Shown: positions 33,009 through 40,644 of the stretch, one piece after another
Numbering within the stretch: position 1 is the first letter of the stretch
How the letters are laid out: each line of letters begins with the position of its first letter
Assembly (NCBI RefSeq): GCF_003173755.1
Contig: NZ_CP029553.1
Coordinates: 2,108,501 to 2,172,500, forward strand
From: Methylobacterium terrae
GTDB lineage: Bacteria; Pseudomonadota; Alphaproteobacteria; Rhizobiales; Beijerinckiaceae
Length of the DNA: 64,000 nucleotides
Direction: 5' to 3'
Translations under genes and position numbers: made by a program
Notes under the pieces: model-generated
Databases searched by the model: none
Seen by the model: only the letters and a program-made list of their open reading frames with translations
What the model was told of the DNA's origin: nothing

Positions 33009-33398
33009 TCAGACAGGCTCAAGCACGCGCAGTTTTAATTTACCGCGCTGCTTAGGCTCATTACGTCTGACTGTGATTTCAACATCGCCCCCTAATGCGC
33101 GTGTGAAGCCAAGCAGACGCTCAAGCGAGTAGCCGCCTGTGCGACCGCGCAGGAGTTTGGATACGTCTGGTTGGCTGACACCCATAAGGCGCGCGGCCGC
33201 CGTTTGCGACAATCCTCTACGCTCAATCTCATCGATAATCCCTATGACGAGGTCGGCCTTGAGGCTCTCCTCGGTAGGATCTTCAAAGCCAAGATCAGCA
33301 TAGACGTTGCCGCTGCTACAAGTGGCCACGTCATCTGTGTTCGCCGCACCGGTCGCGATATCCGCGGAGCCGGCAGAATGAGCAAGATGATAAGCCAT
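33009..33398 (-). CDS. XRE-type antitoxin (HigA-like)
   Basis: A 129-residue helix-turn-helix protein. HTH about 55-100 with SQTAAARLMGVSQPDVSKLLRG and SLERLLGFTRALGGDVEI, the form of HigA-like antitoxins that follow a HigB-type toxin. Residues 1-35 are an unusual Ser/Ala/Thr-rich N-terminal stretch before the family core YADLGFEDPTEE. It lies 78 bp downstream of the toxin gene in the same direction, an order typical of higBA (toxin first). Expected to neutralise the toxin and bind the inverted repeat upstream of the operon. Its GC content is lower than the flanking chromosome. Confidence 0.78.
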   Translation of the reverse strand: MAYHLAHSAGSADIATGAANTDDVATCSSGNVYADLGFEDPTEESLKADLVIGIIDEIERRGLSQTAAARLMGVSQPDVSKLLRGRTGGYSLERLLGFTRALGGDVEITVRRNEPKQRGKLKLRVLEPV

Positions 33399-33476
33399 AG
33401 TCTGTTTACCTAGTATGTGTGGGGTGCCCCTCTCCCAATCTGGAGACGGGCGCAACTCGGGTACTCAACATCGGCC

Positions 33477-33878
33477 TTAGCCGGTGTCCTTCTTCGCAAA
33501 ATGTTCGGCGTAGTGCCTCTTCGCCTCGGCCAATCGATCCTTGATCAGGTCGATGTCCTTGCGCGGCGTGGCGACACCATTTGTCGACTTCTTCTGAAAA
33601 GCGTGGAGGACGTAGACCACACCCGCAAACTTGGCCGCATAGGCCGTCCGGTAGGTGTTTCCGTCATCGTTTTCGACGATCTCCAGAACCGCTGCGCCCT
33701 TGAGGTCCTTTTCGCTCTTCAGGGGCTTAGCTGAAATCGGCTTGCGTCCCTTCTGAGCGAGGCGGAGGGCGAAACCAACCTCCCGCTTCACCTCGGGCGG
33801 GAAGTCCGACACCGCCTGTTTCGTCCGGCCGAGCCAGACGAGTTCGCTATCGGGCGGCTGCGAAGGTGGATCACTCAT
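33477..33878 (-). CDS. HigB-like / phage Gp49-type toxin (RelE superfamily)
   Basis: A 133-residue toxin of the phage-derived Gp49-like (HigB) group, which cleaves mRNA on the ribosome. Seen: VVYVLHAFQKKSTNG near residues 87-102 with the two conserved basic residues, TAYAAKF just before, DFPPEVKREVGFAL in the helical start, and DLIKDRLAEAKRHYAE at the end. ATG 33876-33878 follows AAGGT on the minus strand. Upstream is an operator-like inverted repeat. The order toxin-antitoxin and separate stop give confidence in a type II system; the degree of activity is unknown. Confidence 0.82.
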   Translation of the reverse strand: MSDPPSQPPDSELVWLGRTKQAVSDFPPEVKREVGFALRLAQKGRKPISAKPLKSEKDLKGAAVLEIVENDDGNTYRTAYAAKFAGVVYVLHAFQKKSTNGVATPRKDIDLIKDRLAEAKRHYAEHFAKKDTG

Positions 33879-33893
33879 GTTGTACCTTTCTTG

Positions 33894-33913
33894 TTATGGC
33901 GGAACCACCATAA
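33894..33913. promoter_or_regulatory. Operator-like inverted repeat upstream of the higBA-type operon
   Basis: TTATGGcGGaaCCaCCATAA, a 9-bp inverted repeat with one mismatch and a two-base spacer, 15 bp upstream of the toxin start. Another near half site, GGTTCCATA, follows at 33922-33930. This fits autoregulation by the HTH antitoxin. Confidence 0.55.
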
Positions 33914-34286
33914 CTCAGAGAGGTTCCATAGGCAATGGTAAATCTGCCATAGCCGGTCGCGATCATGGGTGCCACGTTCAAGGCGGTGGACGGTAGGCAA
34001 GACCTCCTGTTTCAGCTGCAGCGCCAAGATCTGCTCTCACCCGTGCGGTCATTCCGCGCCTCAGGCTCGGCTGCACGGAAAACATGTGTTCGACGACAGG
34101 ATGTCGGCCAGCCGGACAGCCGCACTATCTCCGCCGTGAGACTTGCGCGACAAACCCTGTCGGATTGATGCCAGATACGGAAACCTGGCTTCGAAGGTTT
34201 CCCGCACAGGCCGGTCGGGTCCATGCGGGCGTCGACCGCCGATCTCCACCATCTTCGGCTGCTCACGCGGTCGGCCCGGCGACGTT
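33914..34286. other. Intergenic region right of the toxin gene
   Basis: 373 bp upstream of the toxin-antitoxin operon and downstream of the AhpD-like gene. Intermediate GC. Several short frames exist on both strands (34061-34252 minus is the longest readable one), but none shows homology or codon bias that I can support. It may be scar sequence from insertion of the toxin-antitoxin module. Confidence 0.4.
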
Positions 34287-34697
34287 TCAACCCTCTACCG
34301 CGAATTCCCGGTCCACCGGCACCTGCATCCCGGTGACGAGCGCGTTGGTCGTGTTCGCCATGCCGATCACCGCCAGCAGCTCGCCGTACTGCGCCTCGGT
34401 CATGCCCTTCGCCCGGGCCGCCGCGGTGTGGGAGTGGATGCAGTAGCTACAGCCGTTGGCGGTCGAGACCGCGATGTAGATCAGCTCCTTCGTCAGCGGG
34501 TCGAGGGCGCCGTCGACGGCCATCACCTGCTTCAGGTCGGCCCAGGTCCGCTCCAGCACCGTCGGCTGGTTGGCGAGCGCGCGCCAGAAATTGTTGATGA
34601 AGTCCGAGCGGCGCGCCGCCCGGATGTCGTCGAACACCGCCTTGACGCGGGGATCGGCATCCGCCTCCGCGTCGCTCCACAGTCTCACGGTCGCCAT
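34287..34697 (-). CDS. Carboxymuconolactone decarboxylase/AhpD-like protein
   Basis: A 136-residue all-helical CMD-family protein. The redox motif CSYCIHSH (near residues 83-90: Cys-x-x-Cys with His two after) is intact, which is the peroxidase-type (AhpD) active site rather than the decarboxylase type. Residues 30-60 carry FINNFWRALANQPTVLERTW, the usual first helices. It probably reduces peroxides or links to a peroxiredoxin, but no peroxiredoxin gene is adjacent. It lies 58 bp downstream of the hydantoinase gene, same strand. Confidence 0.85.
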   Translation of the reverse strand: MATVRLWSDAEADADPRVKAVFDDIRAARRSDFINNFWRALANQPTVLERTWADLKQVMAVDGALDPLTKELIYIAVSTANGCSYCIHSHTAAARAKGMTEAQYGELLAVIGMANTTNALVTGMQVPVDREFAVEG

Positions 34698-34755
34698 GCG
34701 GGTCCTCCCTCGAGAGGCCGCATGGTCGGTCAGCCCGTGTCTCGCGTCGAGGGCG

Positions 34756-36252
34756 TCAACGCCGCGCCGCCGCGTCGAAGCCGTCCGGCACCCGGCCCGA
34801 CGGCGTGGCGAGCGCGTAAGCGCCGCGGGCGAGGAAGCGGCCGGAGCCGGGCTCGGCCAGGACCTGGCCGTCGCGCACCGCGACCTCGCCGCGCCGGATC
34901 GTCATCGTGGGCAGGCCCTTGAGGCGCATCCCCTCCCAGGGTGTGTAGTCGATGGCGTGGTGCAGGTCGGCGTTGGTGAGGACCCGCTCGGCATCCGGAT
35001 TCCACAGCACCAGGTCGGCGTCGGCGCCCGGCGCCAGCGTCCCTTTTCGGCCGGCGAGGCCGAACAGGCGGGCGGCGTTGGTCGAGGTCAGGCGCACGAA
35101 GGTCGGCAGGTCGATGCGCCCGGCCGAGACGCCCTCGGAGAACAGCACCGGCAGGCGGGTCTCGATCCCCGGGACCCCGTTCGGGATCGCGTTGAAGGCC
35201 GGCATCCCGTCGGGCCGGGCGCCCGCGCCGCCCTGGCCGTAGCCGCTGCTGCCCGGATCGCGCTTGGCGGTGGAAAACGAGAAGCCGCAATGGTCGGAGG
35301 AGACGACGTCGAGGGTGCCCTCGCGGATCCGGGCCCAGATCCGCTCGGACTCGCCGGGCGCCCGGAGGGCGGGCGAGCACACCACCTTGGCGCCCTCGAA
35401 ATCGGGTTTGGCGAGATCATCGGTCGAGAGAGTCAGGTATTGCGGGCAGGTCTCGCCCCAGACCTTGATGCCCCGCGCCCGCGCCCGGGCGATCTCTTCC
35501 GCCGCCTCGTCGCAGGAGACGTGGAAGACCTGGATCGGCTGGTCGACGAGCTCGGCGAGCGCGATGGCGCGGTGCGTCGCCTCGCGCTCGACCACCGGCG
35601 GGCGGGCCCAGGCGTGCTGGAGCGGGTCGGTGAGCCCGGCCTCGAGGAGCGCGCGGATGCGCCAGCCGATGGCGTCGTAGTTCTCGCAATGCACCGTCAC
35701 GAAGGCGCCGAGGCGCCGGGCGGTCGCCAGCACCTCGAGGAACTGGCCGTCGGTGAGGCGCAAGGGGTCGTAGGTGAGGAAGACCTTGAGGCTGCGGATG
35801 CCGCGGGCGACCAGCGCCGGCACCTCGCGCTCCAGCACGTCGGGCGTCGGGTCGGTGATGATCTGGTGGAAGCTGTAATCGGCGCGCGAGGCGCGGGCGC
35901 TCGCCTCGTACCCGGTCGCCGTCGCGGCGATCGGGTGGCCCTTCCACTGCGGCACGAAGCAGATGAACGAGGTGGTGCCGCCGGCGAGCGCCGCGGCCGA
36001 GCCGCTGGCGAAGCTCTCCTCCTGCACGCCGCCGCCCTCGGAGGGCTCCTCGATGTGGCAATGCGGATCGAGACCGCCGGGCGTCACGACGAGGCCCCGG
36101 GCGTCGATCTCGTCCCGCCCGCGCCGCAAGCCCCGGCCGAGCGCCGCGATCACCCCGTCGCGCACCCCGAGATCGGCCTCGAACACCTCGGCCGGGCCGG
36201 CGAGCGTTCCCCCGCGCACCACCAGGTCGTAGTCGAAATCGTGGCTCGGCAT
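34756..36252 (-). CDS. Dihydropyrimidinase/D-hydantoinase
   Basis: A 498-residue amidohydrolase with the two-metal TIM barrel. Seen: DPHCHIEEP (two His), carbamylated Lys in SLKVFLTYDPL, His in VTVHCEN, His in VFHVSCDEAAEE, and Asp in SSDHCGFSF. The family opens the ring of dihydropyrimidines or hydantoins. Substrate residues such as the stereo-gate loops are not resolved by eye. Start ATG 36250-36252. The neighbour AhpD-like gene is downstream, and no beta-ureidopropionase or carbamoylase is next to it; the amidohydrolase at 11007 is far away. Confidence 0.85.
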   Translation of the reverse strand: MPSHDFDYDLVVRGGTLAGPAEVFEADLGVRDGVIAALGRGLRRGRDEIDARGLVVTPGGLDPHCHIEEPSEGGGVQEESFASGSAAALAGGTTSFICFVPQWKGHPIAATATGYEASARASRADYSFHQIITDPTPDVLEREVPALVARGIRSLKVFLTYDPLRLTDGQFLEVLATARRLGAFVTVHCENYDAIGWRIRALLEAGLTDPLQHAWARPPVVEREATHRAIALAELVDQPIQVFHVSCDEAAEEIARARARGIKVWGETCPQYLTLSTDDLAKPDFEGAKVVCSPALRAPGESERIWARIREGTLDVVSSDHCGFSFSTAKRDPGSSGYGQGGAGARPDGMPAFNAIPNGVPGIETRLPVLFSEGVSAGRIDLPTFVRLTSTNAARLFGLAGRKGTLAPGADADLVLWNPDAERVLTNADLHHAIDYTPWEGMRLKGLPTMTIRRGEVAVRDGQVLAEPGSGRFLARGAYALATPSGRVPDGFDAAARR

Positions 36253-36548
36253 CGCAGGTCCTCCCTGGCCTGGGGGTGTAGGAAGTGCCTCGAAACGCTG
36301 TCAATTCCGGCACTGCCCGCGACACGCCCGGATGCCGGCGCCGTGGGCAGGCGGCCCGCAATTTGGGCGGCGGCCTTCGCGCCGTGCCCGCCCGGACGGC
36401 AGTTGACCCAACGGACGGTTTGACAACGTTTCCGGGCCGGCGGACAAAGACAGCACCGCAGAGGTTCCGGCCGCGCTCGCGCCGGGGGACGCCCCGCTTC
36501 GAGCGCGCGCATAAAGGCGCCCGCGGTCCAAGCGTGGAGGAACCCTCG

Positions 36549-37532
36549 ATGACGATTCGGTTGGATGCCCCGAACCGGCGCGGACTGATGCTCGGCGCCG
36601 CGGCGGCCGCGGTCACGGCCGGGCTGCCCGGCGTGGCGAACGCCACGGCGCCGATGCTGCGCAGCCAGAGCCCCTACTTCTACCGCTTCACCCTCGGCGA
36701 CGCCGAGGCCACGATGGTCTCCGACGGCACCCTGCCGCTCGGCGACCCCCACGCCAACTTCCTCGGCCTCAGCCCGGCCGAGATGGACGCGCAGCTCAAC
36801 GCCAACTTCCTGCCGCTCTCGAACGCGGTGCTGGAGCAGAACATCCTGATCCTCAACACCGGCAGCAAGCTGGTGCTGTTCGACACCGGCATGGGCGCGC
36901 TCAAGCTGTTCGGGCCGACCACCGGCAAGCTGCTCACCACGATGCGCCAGGCCGGCATCGACCCGAAGGACATCGACGCCGTGGTGATGAGCCACGCCCA
37001 TGTCGACCATTGCGGCGGCTGCGTCGCCGACGACGGCACGCCGCACTTCCCCAACGCCCAGTTCTACATCTCGCAGGCCGATTTCGACTACTGGACCGAT
37101 CCCGCCAAGGTGCCGGCGGCGTTCGGCGCCTTCCTCGACACCGCGCGCAAGAACCTGCTGCCGATCCGCGACCGGCTGGTCTTCGTCAAGGACGGCCAGG
37201 AGTTCCTGCCCGGCATCCAGGCCCTGGCGGCGCCCGGCCACAGCATCGGCCACACGATGTTCATGATCACCTCGGGCAAGGACAGCCTCTGCTACCTCGG
37301 CGACCTGACGCACCACCCGGTGCTGCTGATGGAGAAGCCGCTGACCGAGTTCGCCTACGACACCGACCCGAAGCAATCGGCCCAGACCCGGCTCAAGATG
37401 CTGACCATGCTGGCCAAGAACCGCATCCCGGTGCTGGCCTACCACTTCGCCTGGCCGGGCATCGGCCACGTGGCGGAGAACGGGCAGGGCGGGTTCCGGT
37501 ACTATCCGCAACCGATGAAGATGGAGCTGTAG
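36549..37532 (+). CDS. Tat-exported metallo-beta-lactamase-fold hydrolase
   Basis: A 327-residue MBL-fold protein with a twin-arginine signal peptide (NRRGLMLGAAAAAV near 9-22, cleavage about residue 33). The metal motif HAHVDH (HxHxDH) is present in MSHAHVDHCGGC, with a further His in APGHSIGHT (near 231), Asp in YLGDLTHHP, and a late His in AYHFAWPGIGH. The fold is that of the broad alkylsulfatase/lactonase/quorum-quenching MBL group and not the beta-lactamases themselves. Export with folded metal cofactors explains the Tat signal. Ribosome site GGAGG precedes ATG 36549. Confidence 0.85.
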   Translation: MTIRLDAPNRRGLMLGAAAAAVTAGLPGVANATAPMLRSQSPYFYRFTLGDAEATMVSDGTLPLGDPHANFLGLSPAEMDAQLNANFLPLSNAVLEQNILILNTGSKLVLFDTGMGALKLFGPTTGKLLTTMRQAGIDPKDIDAVVMSHAHVDHCGGCVADDGTPHFPNAQFYISQADFDYWTDPAKVPAAFGAFLDTARKNLLPIRDRLVFVKDGQEFLPGIQALAAPGHSIGHTMFMITSGKDSLCYLGDLTHHPVLLMEKPLTEFAYDTDPKQSAQTRLKMLTMLAKNRIPVLAYHFAWPGIGHVAENGQGGFRYYPQPMKMEL

Positions 37533-37544
37533 CGGCCGGGCACC

Positions 37545-37589
37545 GGGGGCGGTCCGGAGGCGCGGAACGGCACCTCCGGCCTCGCCCCC
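37545..37589 (+). terminator. Hairpin after the MBL-fold gene
   Basis: Two stacked stems, GGGGGCG/CGCCCCC (37545-37551 with 37583-37589) and CCGGAGG/CCTCCGG (37554-37560 with 37573-37579). It starts 13 bp after the stop codon. Confidence 0.55.
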
Positions 37590-37861
37590 ATCCCGGCTCG
37601 CCCGGGCATTTCGAGGCTCGCCACGTCCTTGCGGAGCCGGTCGCGCGCAGTCGCGCGATTGTCTCTCCATCAGTAATTCTCGCGCATATCACAGACTTTC
37701 TGTTTTATTATATTGGTATTTACAATTATTCGCTTATTTGCCGGTAAAAAGACAATGTACATGCTACTCCATGCAGCCTGGAAGACATTTTTCCAAATCG
37801 ATGACACTTACCAGACAGATCGTTCTCCGGCATAGATCGAAGTCGGCGCGGATCCAGGCGA
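37590..37861. other. AT-rich intergenic stretch
   Basis: The part at about 37660-37800 is strongly AT-rich for this genome (for instance TTTTATTATATTGG). It separates the MBL-fold gene from a broken subtilase gene and may mark where the 5' part of that gene was lost. No insertion sequence or gene seen. Confidence 0.4.
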
Positions 37862-38121
37862 GACATCAACTCGCGCAATGCGATCGACATCGCCGGGCCG
37901 GGCGTCGACTGCCGGTCCGCCTGGCCGGTCCCGACCCGGTACATGGTCGAGAGCGGAACCAGCATGGCGACCCCGCACGTCGCCGGCATCGCCGCCCTCC
38001 TCGCCGAGGCGGAAGGCGGCTCCCGCGGCGCGCGCCTCTACATGCGGCTGCTGCAATCCCGCGGCAATCGCCGCCAGCCCTCCGACGACGGTGGGTCGGC
38101 CTCCCCCAGGCGCCGGTCTGA
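37862..38121 (+). pseudogene. Truncated subtilisin-like serine protease (S8) remnant
   Basis: Only the C-terminal part of a subtilase is left: AIDIAGPGVDCRSAWPVPTR, then the catalytic-serine motif SGTSMATPHVAGIAALLAEA. The regions with the catalytic Asp and His are absent, and there is no good start. Near 38090 the usual C-terminal tail is readable only after a frameshift (GLPQAPV followed by TGA at 38119-38121). It is therefore a dead gene. Immediately downstream is a small intact gene resembling the I9 inhibitor domain of subtilases. Confidence 0.75.
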
Positions 38122-38207
38122 CCCGACCGCTGCGACGAGGGCACGGCTTGGCTTCGCCTTCGTCGGCGCACTACCTATATCCTGCTCGAGGAGCGTGAGA
38201 GTCCGTC

Positions 38208-38432
38208 ATGGACGAGGTCAAGGTCAGCGTATCGATCCCCGATTCCGACCGGTTCGAGAGCACCGTCAAGGCGGCGAGCCGTGCCGGCCTGAAGGTGCGC
38301 GACAAGCTCGACATCCTCGGCGTCGCGACCGGCTCGATCAAGAGCAGCGCGCTCGCGAAGCTGCGCGACGTGCCGGGGGTCGACAGCGTCGAGGTGCAGC
38401 GCGAGGTCGGCATCCCGACCCGCGTCCGCTGA
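38208..38432 (+). CDS. Stand-alone inhibitor-I9-like small protein
   Basis: A 74-residue protein with the beta-alpha-beta-beta-alpha-beta pattern of subtilase propeptides (Inhibitor I9). The segment LGVATGSIKSSALAKLRDVPGVDSVEV matches the I9 consensus Gly-hydrophobic core, LxxLRxxPGVxxVE. Such propeptides fold and hold the protease. Similar small genes beside subtilases are often labelled ketohydroxyglutarate aldolase in databases, a name I do not trust here. Its upstream neighbour is a broken subtilase, so this inhibitor gene seems to have outlived its target. ATG 38208 with GAGGAG upstream. Confidence 0.6.
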   Translation: MDEVKVSVSIPDSDRFESTVKAASRAGLKVRDKLDILGVATGSIKSSALAKLRDVPGVDSVEVQREVGIPTRVR

Positions 38433-38433
38433 C

Positions 38434-38536
38434 GCATCGTCCGACGAAGCGGGCACCGGTTCGTCGAAGACGATGCGGCAAGATCCGAAAACCCGGAGCA
38501 CTGCCCGATCGCACCGCGATCGGGCAGTGCTCCGGG
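38434..38536. repeat. Dispersed two-hairpin repeat, copy B
   Basis: Copy of the element at 19212-19315. First stem GCATCGTC (38434-38441) with GACGATGC (38469-38476); second stem a perfect 21-bp hairpin, 38492-38512 with 38516-38536 around ACC. Shared central segment GAAG(c/t)GG(g/a)(c/t)ACCGGTTCG with copy A. It fills the gap between the stops of convergent genes (TGA at 38430-38432 and minus-strand TGA at 38540-38542). Confidence 0.78.
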
Positions 38537-38539
38537 CGC

Positions 38540-39193
38540 TCACCCCGCCTTGGGCCGCGGCCCGTAGGACTTGAACCGCTCCATCGCCTCCGCCACCTCG
38601 GCCTCGCTCAGGATGTGCGGCCGGCCGACCTGGAGCGCCACGGCGTATTGCCGGCACAGGGTCTCGAGCTCGACCGCGAGCCACAGGGCCTTGGGCAGCG
38701 TCGGCCCGGTGGCGATCATGCCGTGGTTGGCGAGCAGGCAGCAGGTGCGGTCCTGGAGCGCCTCGAGCGCCCGCTGCGACAGCTCCTCCGTCCCGAACAG
38801 CGCGTAGCCGCCGCAGCGCACGGTCGGCCCGCCGGCCGCCGCGATCATGTAGTGGGCCGCCGGGATGTCCTTCCGGCACATCGCGAAGGCGGTGCAGTAG
38901 GTCGGGTGGGCGTGGACGATCGCCGACACGTCGGGCCGGGCCCGCAGGATGTCGCGGTGGAAGCGCCACTCGGAGGAGGGCGCGAGCGCGTGGTCGGCCC
39001 GGCCGTCCATCGTCATCGGCACGATGTCGTCGGGCGTCATCTCCTCGTAGGGGAGGCCCGAGGGGGTGATCAGAAGGCCCTCGCCGAACCGGACCGAGAC
39101 GTTGCCGGCGGTGCCCTGGTTCAGGCCCTGCGCCGCCATGCTGCGGCAGGTCTCGACGATCGCCTCGCGCAAGGCCGCCTCGGTCTCAGCCAT
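38540..39193 (-). CDS. Class II aldolase/adducin family protein
   Basis: A 217-residue class II aldolase of the fuculose-phosphate/ribulose-phosphate aldolase group. Zn-site features: Glu in SSEWRFHRDI (near 73), the HxH pair in VHAHPTYCT (near 94-96) and a further His in LANHGMI (near 154). TPSGLPYEEM and NQGTAGNVSVR are the phosphate-binding loops. Members cleave or epimerise sugar phosphates, or act in apiose, threonate or methylthio-sugar pathways. Its start overlaps the previous gene by 8 bases, so it is coupled to a nucleotide-carrier-like protein; that link is unexplained. Confidence 0.87.
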   Translation of the reverse strand: MAETEAALREAIVETCRSMAAQGLNQGTAGNVSVRFGEGLLITPSGLPYEEMTPDDIVPMTMDGRADHALAPSSEWRFHRDILRARPDVSAIVHAHPTYCTAFAMCRKDIPAAHYMIAAAGGPTVRCGGYALFGTEELSQRALEALQDRTCCLLANHGMIATGPTLPKALWLAVELETLCRQYAVALQVGRPHILSEAEVAEAMERFKSYGPRPKAG

Positions 39194-40541
39194 TCCTCGC
39201 CTCCCCCGGGGCCTCTGCCCGCTCGCGAGCCCTCGCCTCAGCCATAGATTCTTGCCGGCGCCCGAGCCAGAGCCCGTTGACGAGCCAGGCGAGCGACAGG
39301 GGCACCGCCGCGATCGAGAGCGCGGCGGCGCTCATCCCGAGCCAGGCCACGAGCCCGTAGGACCAGGCGCCGACCTGGTCGCCGAGGCGGTACACCACCG
39401 TGTCGATGAAGGCCTTGGCCTTGTAGCGATCCTCCCGCGGCAGCACGGTGAACAGCACCTCGCGCACCGGCCGGGCGATGGCGAAGTTGCCGGCCCGGCG
39501 CAGCACGCCGAACACCACCACGCTGGCGATGGTCGGTGCCGCCGCGAGCAGCCCGAAGCCCAGCGCGCTGATCAGCGGCAGGATCGCCAGGGTGAGGCCG
39601 ACGCCGAGGCGGCGCACGATCCGCCCGGTGAGGAAGAGCTGCACGCCCAGCGTCAGCACGTTCACCGCGAGGTCGACGGAGGCGAAGAACGCCGTCTGCG
39701 AGCCCCGATCGGGGAAGCTGCGCTTCGCGATGCCGGCCTGCTCGAAGTACAGGAAGGTCGAGGTGATCGAGAACAGGAGCAGGAACAGGCTGATGCCGAG
39801 CAGGTAGGGCGAGCGGAGCGCCCGGCTGATCCCGGCGAACGGGCTGCCGCCGATCGCCTGCGTGGCCGCCCCCGGCTCGCGCGACAGGGCGTCGGAGATC
39901 CGCGCCAGCCCCCGCATGCTGATGACCGCCCCTTCGAGGAGGGCGGCCGCCGCGAGCAGCAGGAAGGGGGTGGGCACGTCCCGCGCCAGGACGGCGGTGA
40001 AGGCCGAGCCGGTGATGGCGCCGAGCGTCGCGCCCGCCGCGATGAAGCCGAACAGCCGCTTGCCCTGCTCGGTGTCGAACACGTCGACGATGGTGGCCCA
40101 GAAGATCGAGACCACGAACAGGTTGAAGATCGACAGCCAGACGAAGAACACCCGGCCGATCCACACCGCCTCCTCCGGCCCGCTGCGGTAGAGGACGACG
40201 GCGAAGACCAGGATGTTGGCGGCGAAGAAGCGGTAGGTGATCGGGATGAAGCGGGCCCGCGGCAGCTTCCGCACAAGCCAGCCGAACGGCACGTTGAGCA
40301 CCAGCATGCCCACCAGCGTGGCGGTGAACAGCCAGGGCAGGTTCTCGAGCCCGCCGGCCAGCCCCATCTGGTCGCGGATCGGCCGCATCACGTAGTAGGA
40401 CGAGAGCAGCGCGAAGATGTAGAGCCAGGCCCAGCCGAGCGCCGGCACCTCCTCCGGCCGCACGTCGGTGAGGCGCCTGAGCCAGGCCGGGACCCGCAGC
40501 CCGGCGCCCCGCGCGGCCGGCATCGCCTCGCTCTCGCTCAT
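39186..40541 (-). CDS. Npt1/Npt2-type (ATP/ADP translocase-like) MFS membrane protein
   Basis: A 451-residue, about 12-TM protein of the NTT/ATP:ADP antiporter-like group (COG3202 type). Seen: YYVMRPIRDQMGL in TM2 (the YxxLRPxR-like start), FSIFWATIVDVFDTEQGKRLFGFIAAGATLGAITGS (family core, TM4-5; residue numbers near 140-175) and RPVREVLFTVLPREDRYKAKAFIDT (near 335-360). Classical family members exchange nucleotides in obligate intracellular bacteria; free-living relatives have unknown roles. ATG 40539-40541. It lies upstream of and overlaps the class II aldolase gene. Confidence 0.75.
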   Translation of the reverse strand: MSESEAMPAARGAGLRVPAWLRRLTDVRPEEVPALGWAWLYIFALLSSYYVMRPIRDQMGLAGGLENLPWLFTATLVGMLVLNVPFGWLVRKLPRARFIPITYRFFAANILVFAVVLYRSGPEEAVWIGRVFFVWLSIFNLFVVSIFWATIVDVFDTEQGKRLFGFIAAGATLGAITGSAFTAVLARDVPTPFLLLAAAALLEGAVISMRGLARISDALSREPGAATQAIGGSPFAGISRALRSPYLLGISLFLLLFSITSTFLYFEQAGIAKRSFPDRGSQTAFFASVDLAVNVLTLGVQLFLTGRIVRRLGVGLTLAILPLISALGFGLLAAAPTIASVVVFGVLRRAGNFAIARPVREVLFTVLPREDRYKAKAFIDTVVYRLGDQVGAWSYGLVAWLGMSAAALSIAAVPLSLAWLVNGLWLGRRQESMAEARARERAEAPGEARNG

Positions 40542-40644
40542 CCGCCACCCCTCGCACTCGCCACCGGAACGTGCCCCGTGCTTGGCGGAGGCGCGCATCG
40601 CCCGCAAGGCGCGCGAGGGCCCCCGCCCGATCACCGTCCCGCGA

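Noticed and set aside
33965..34252. Short frames on both strands right of the toxin gene
   Set aside because: Under 70 codons each, no homology, no ribosome site and they overlap each other.
37738..38121. A plus-strand frame starting at 37738
   Set aside because: It runs in a different frame from the clear subtilase remnant; only its last few codons match the shifted tail. Not a gene by itself.
38208..38432. Ketohydroxyglutarate aldolase label for the 74-residue protein
   Set aside because: Far too short for an aldolase barrel; the pattern is that of an I9 propeptide/inhibitor.
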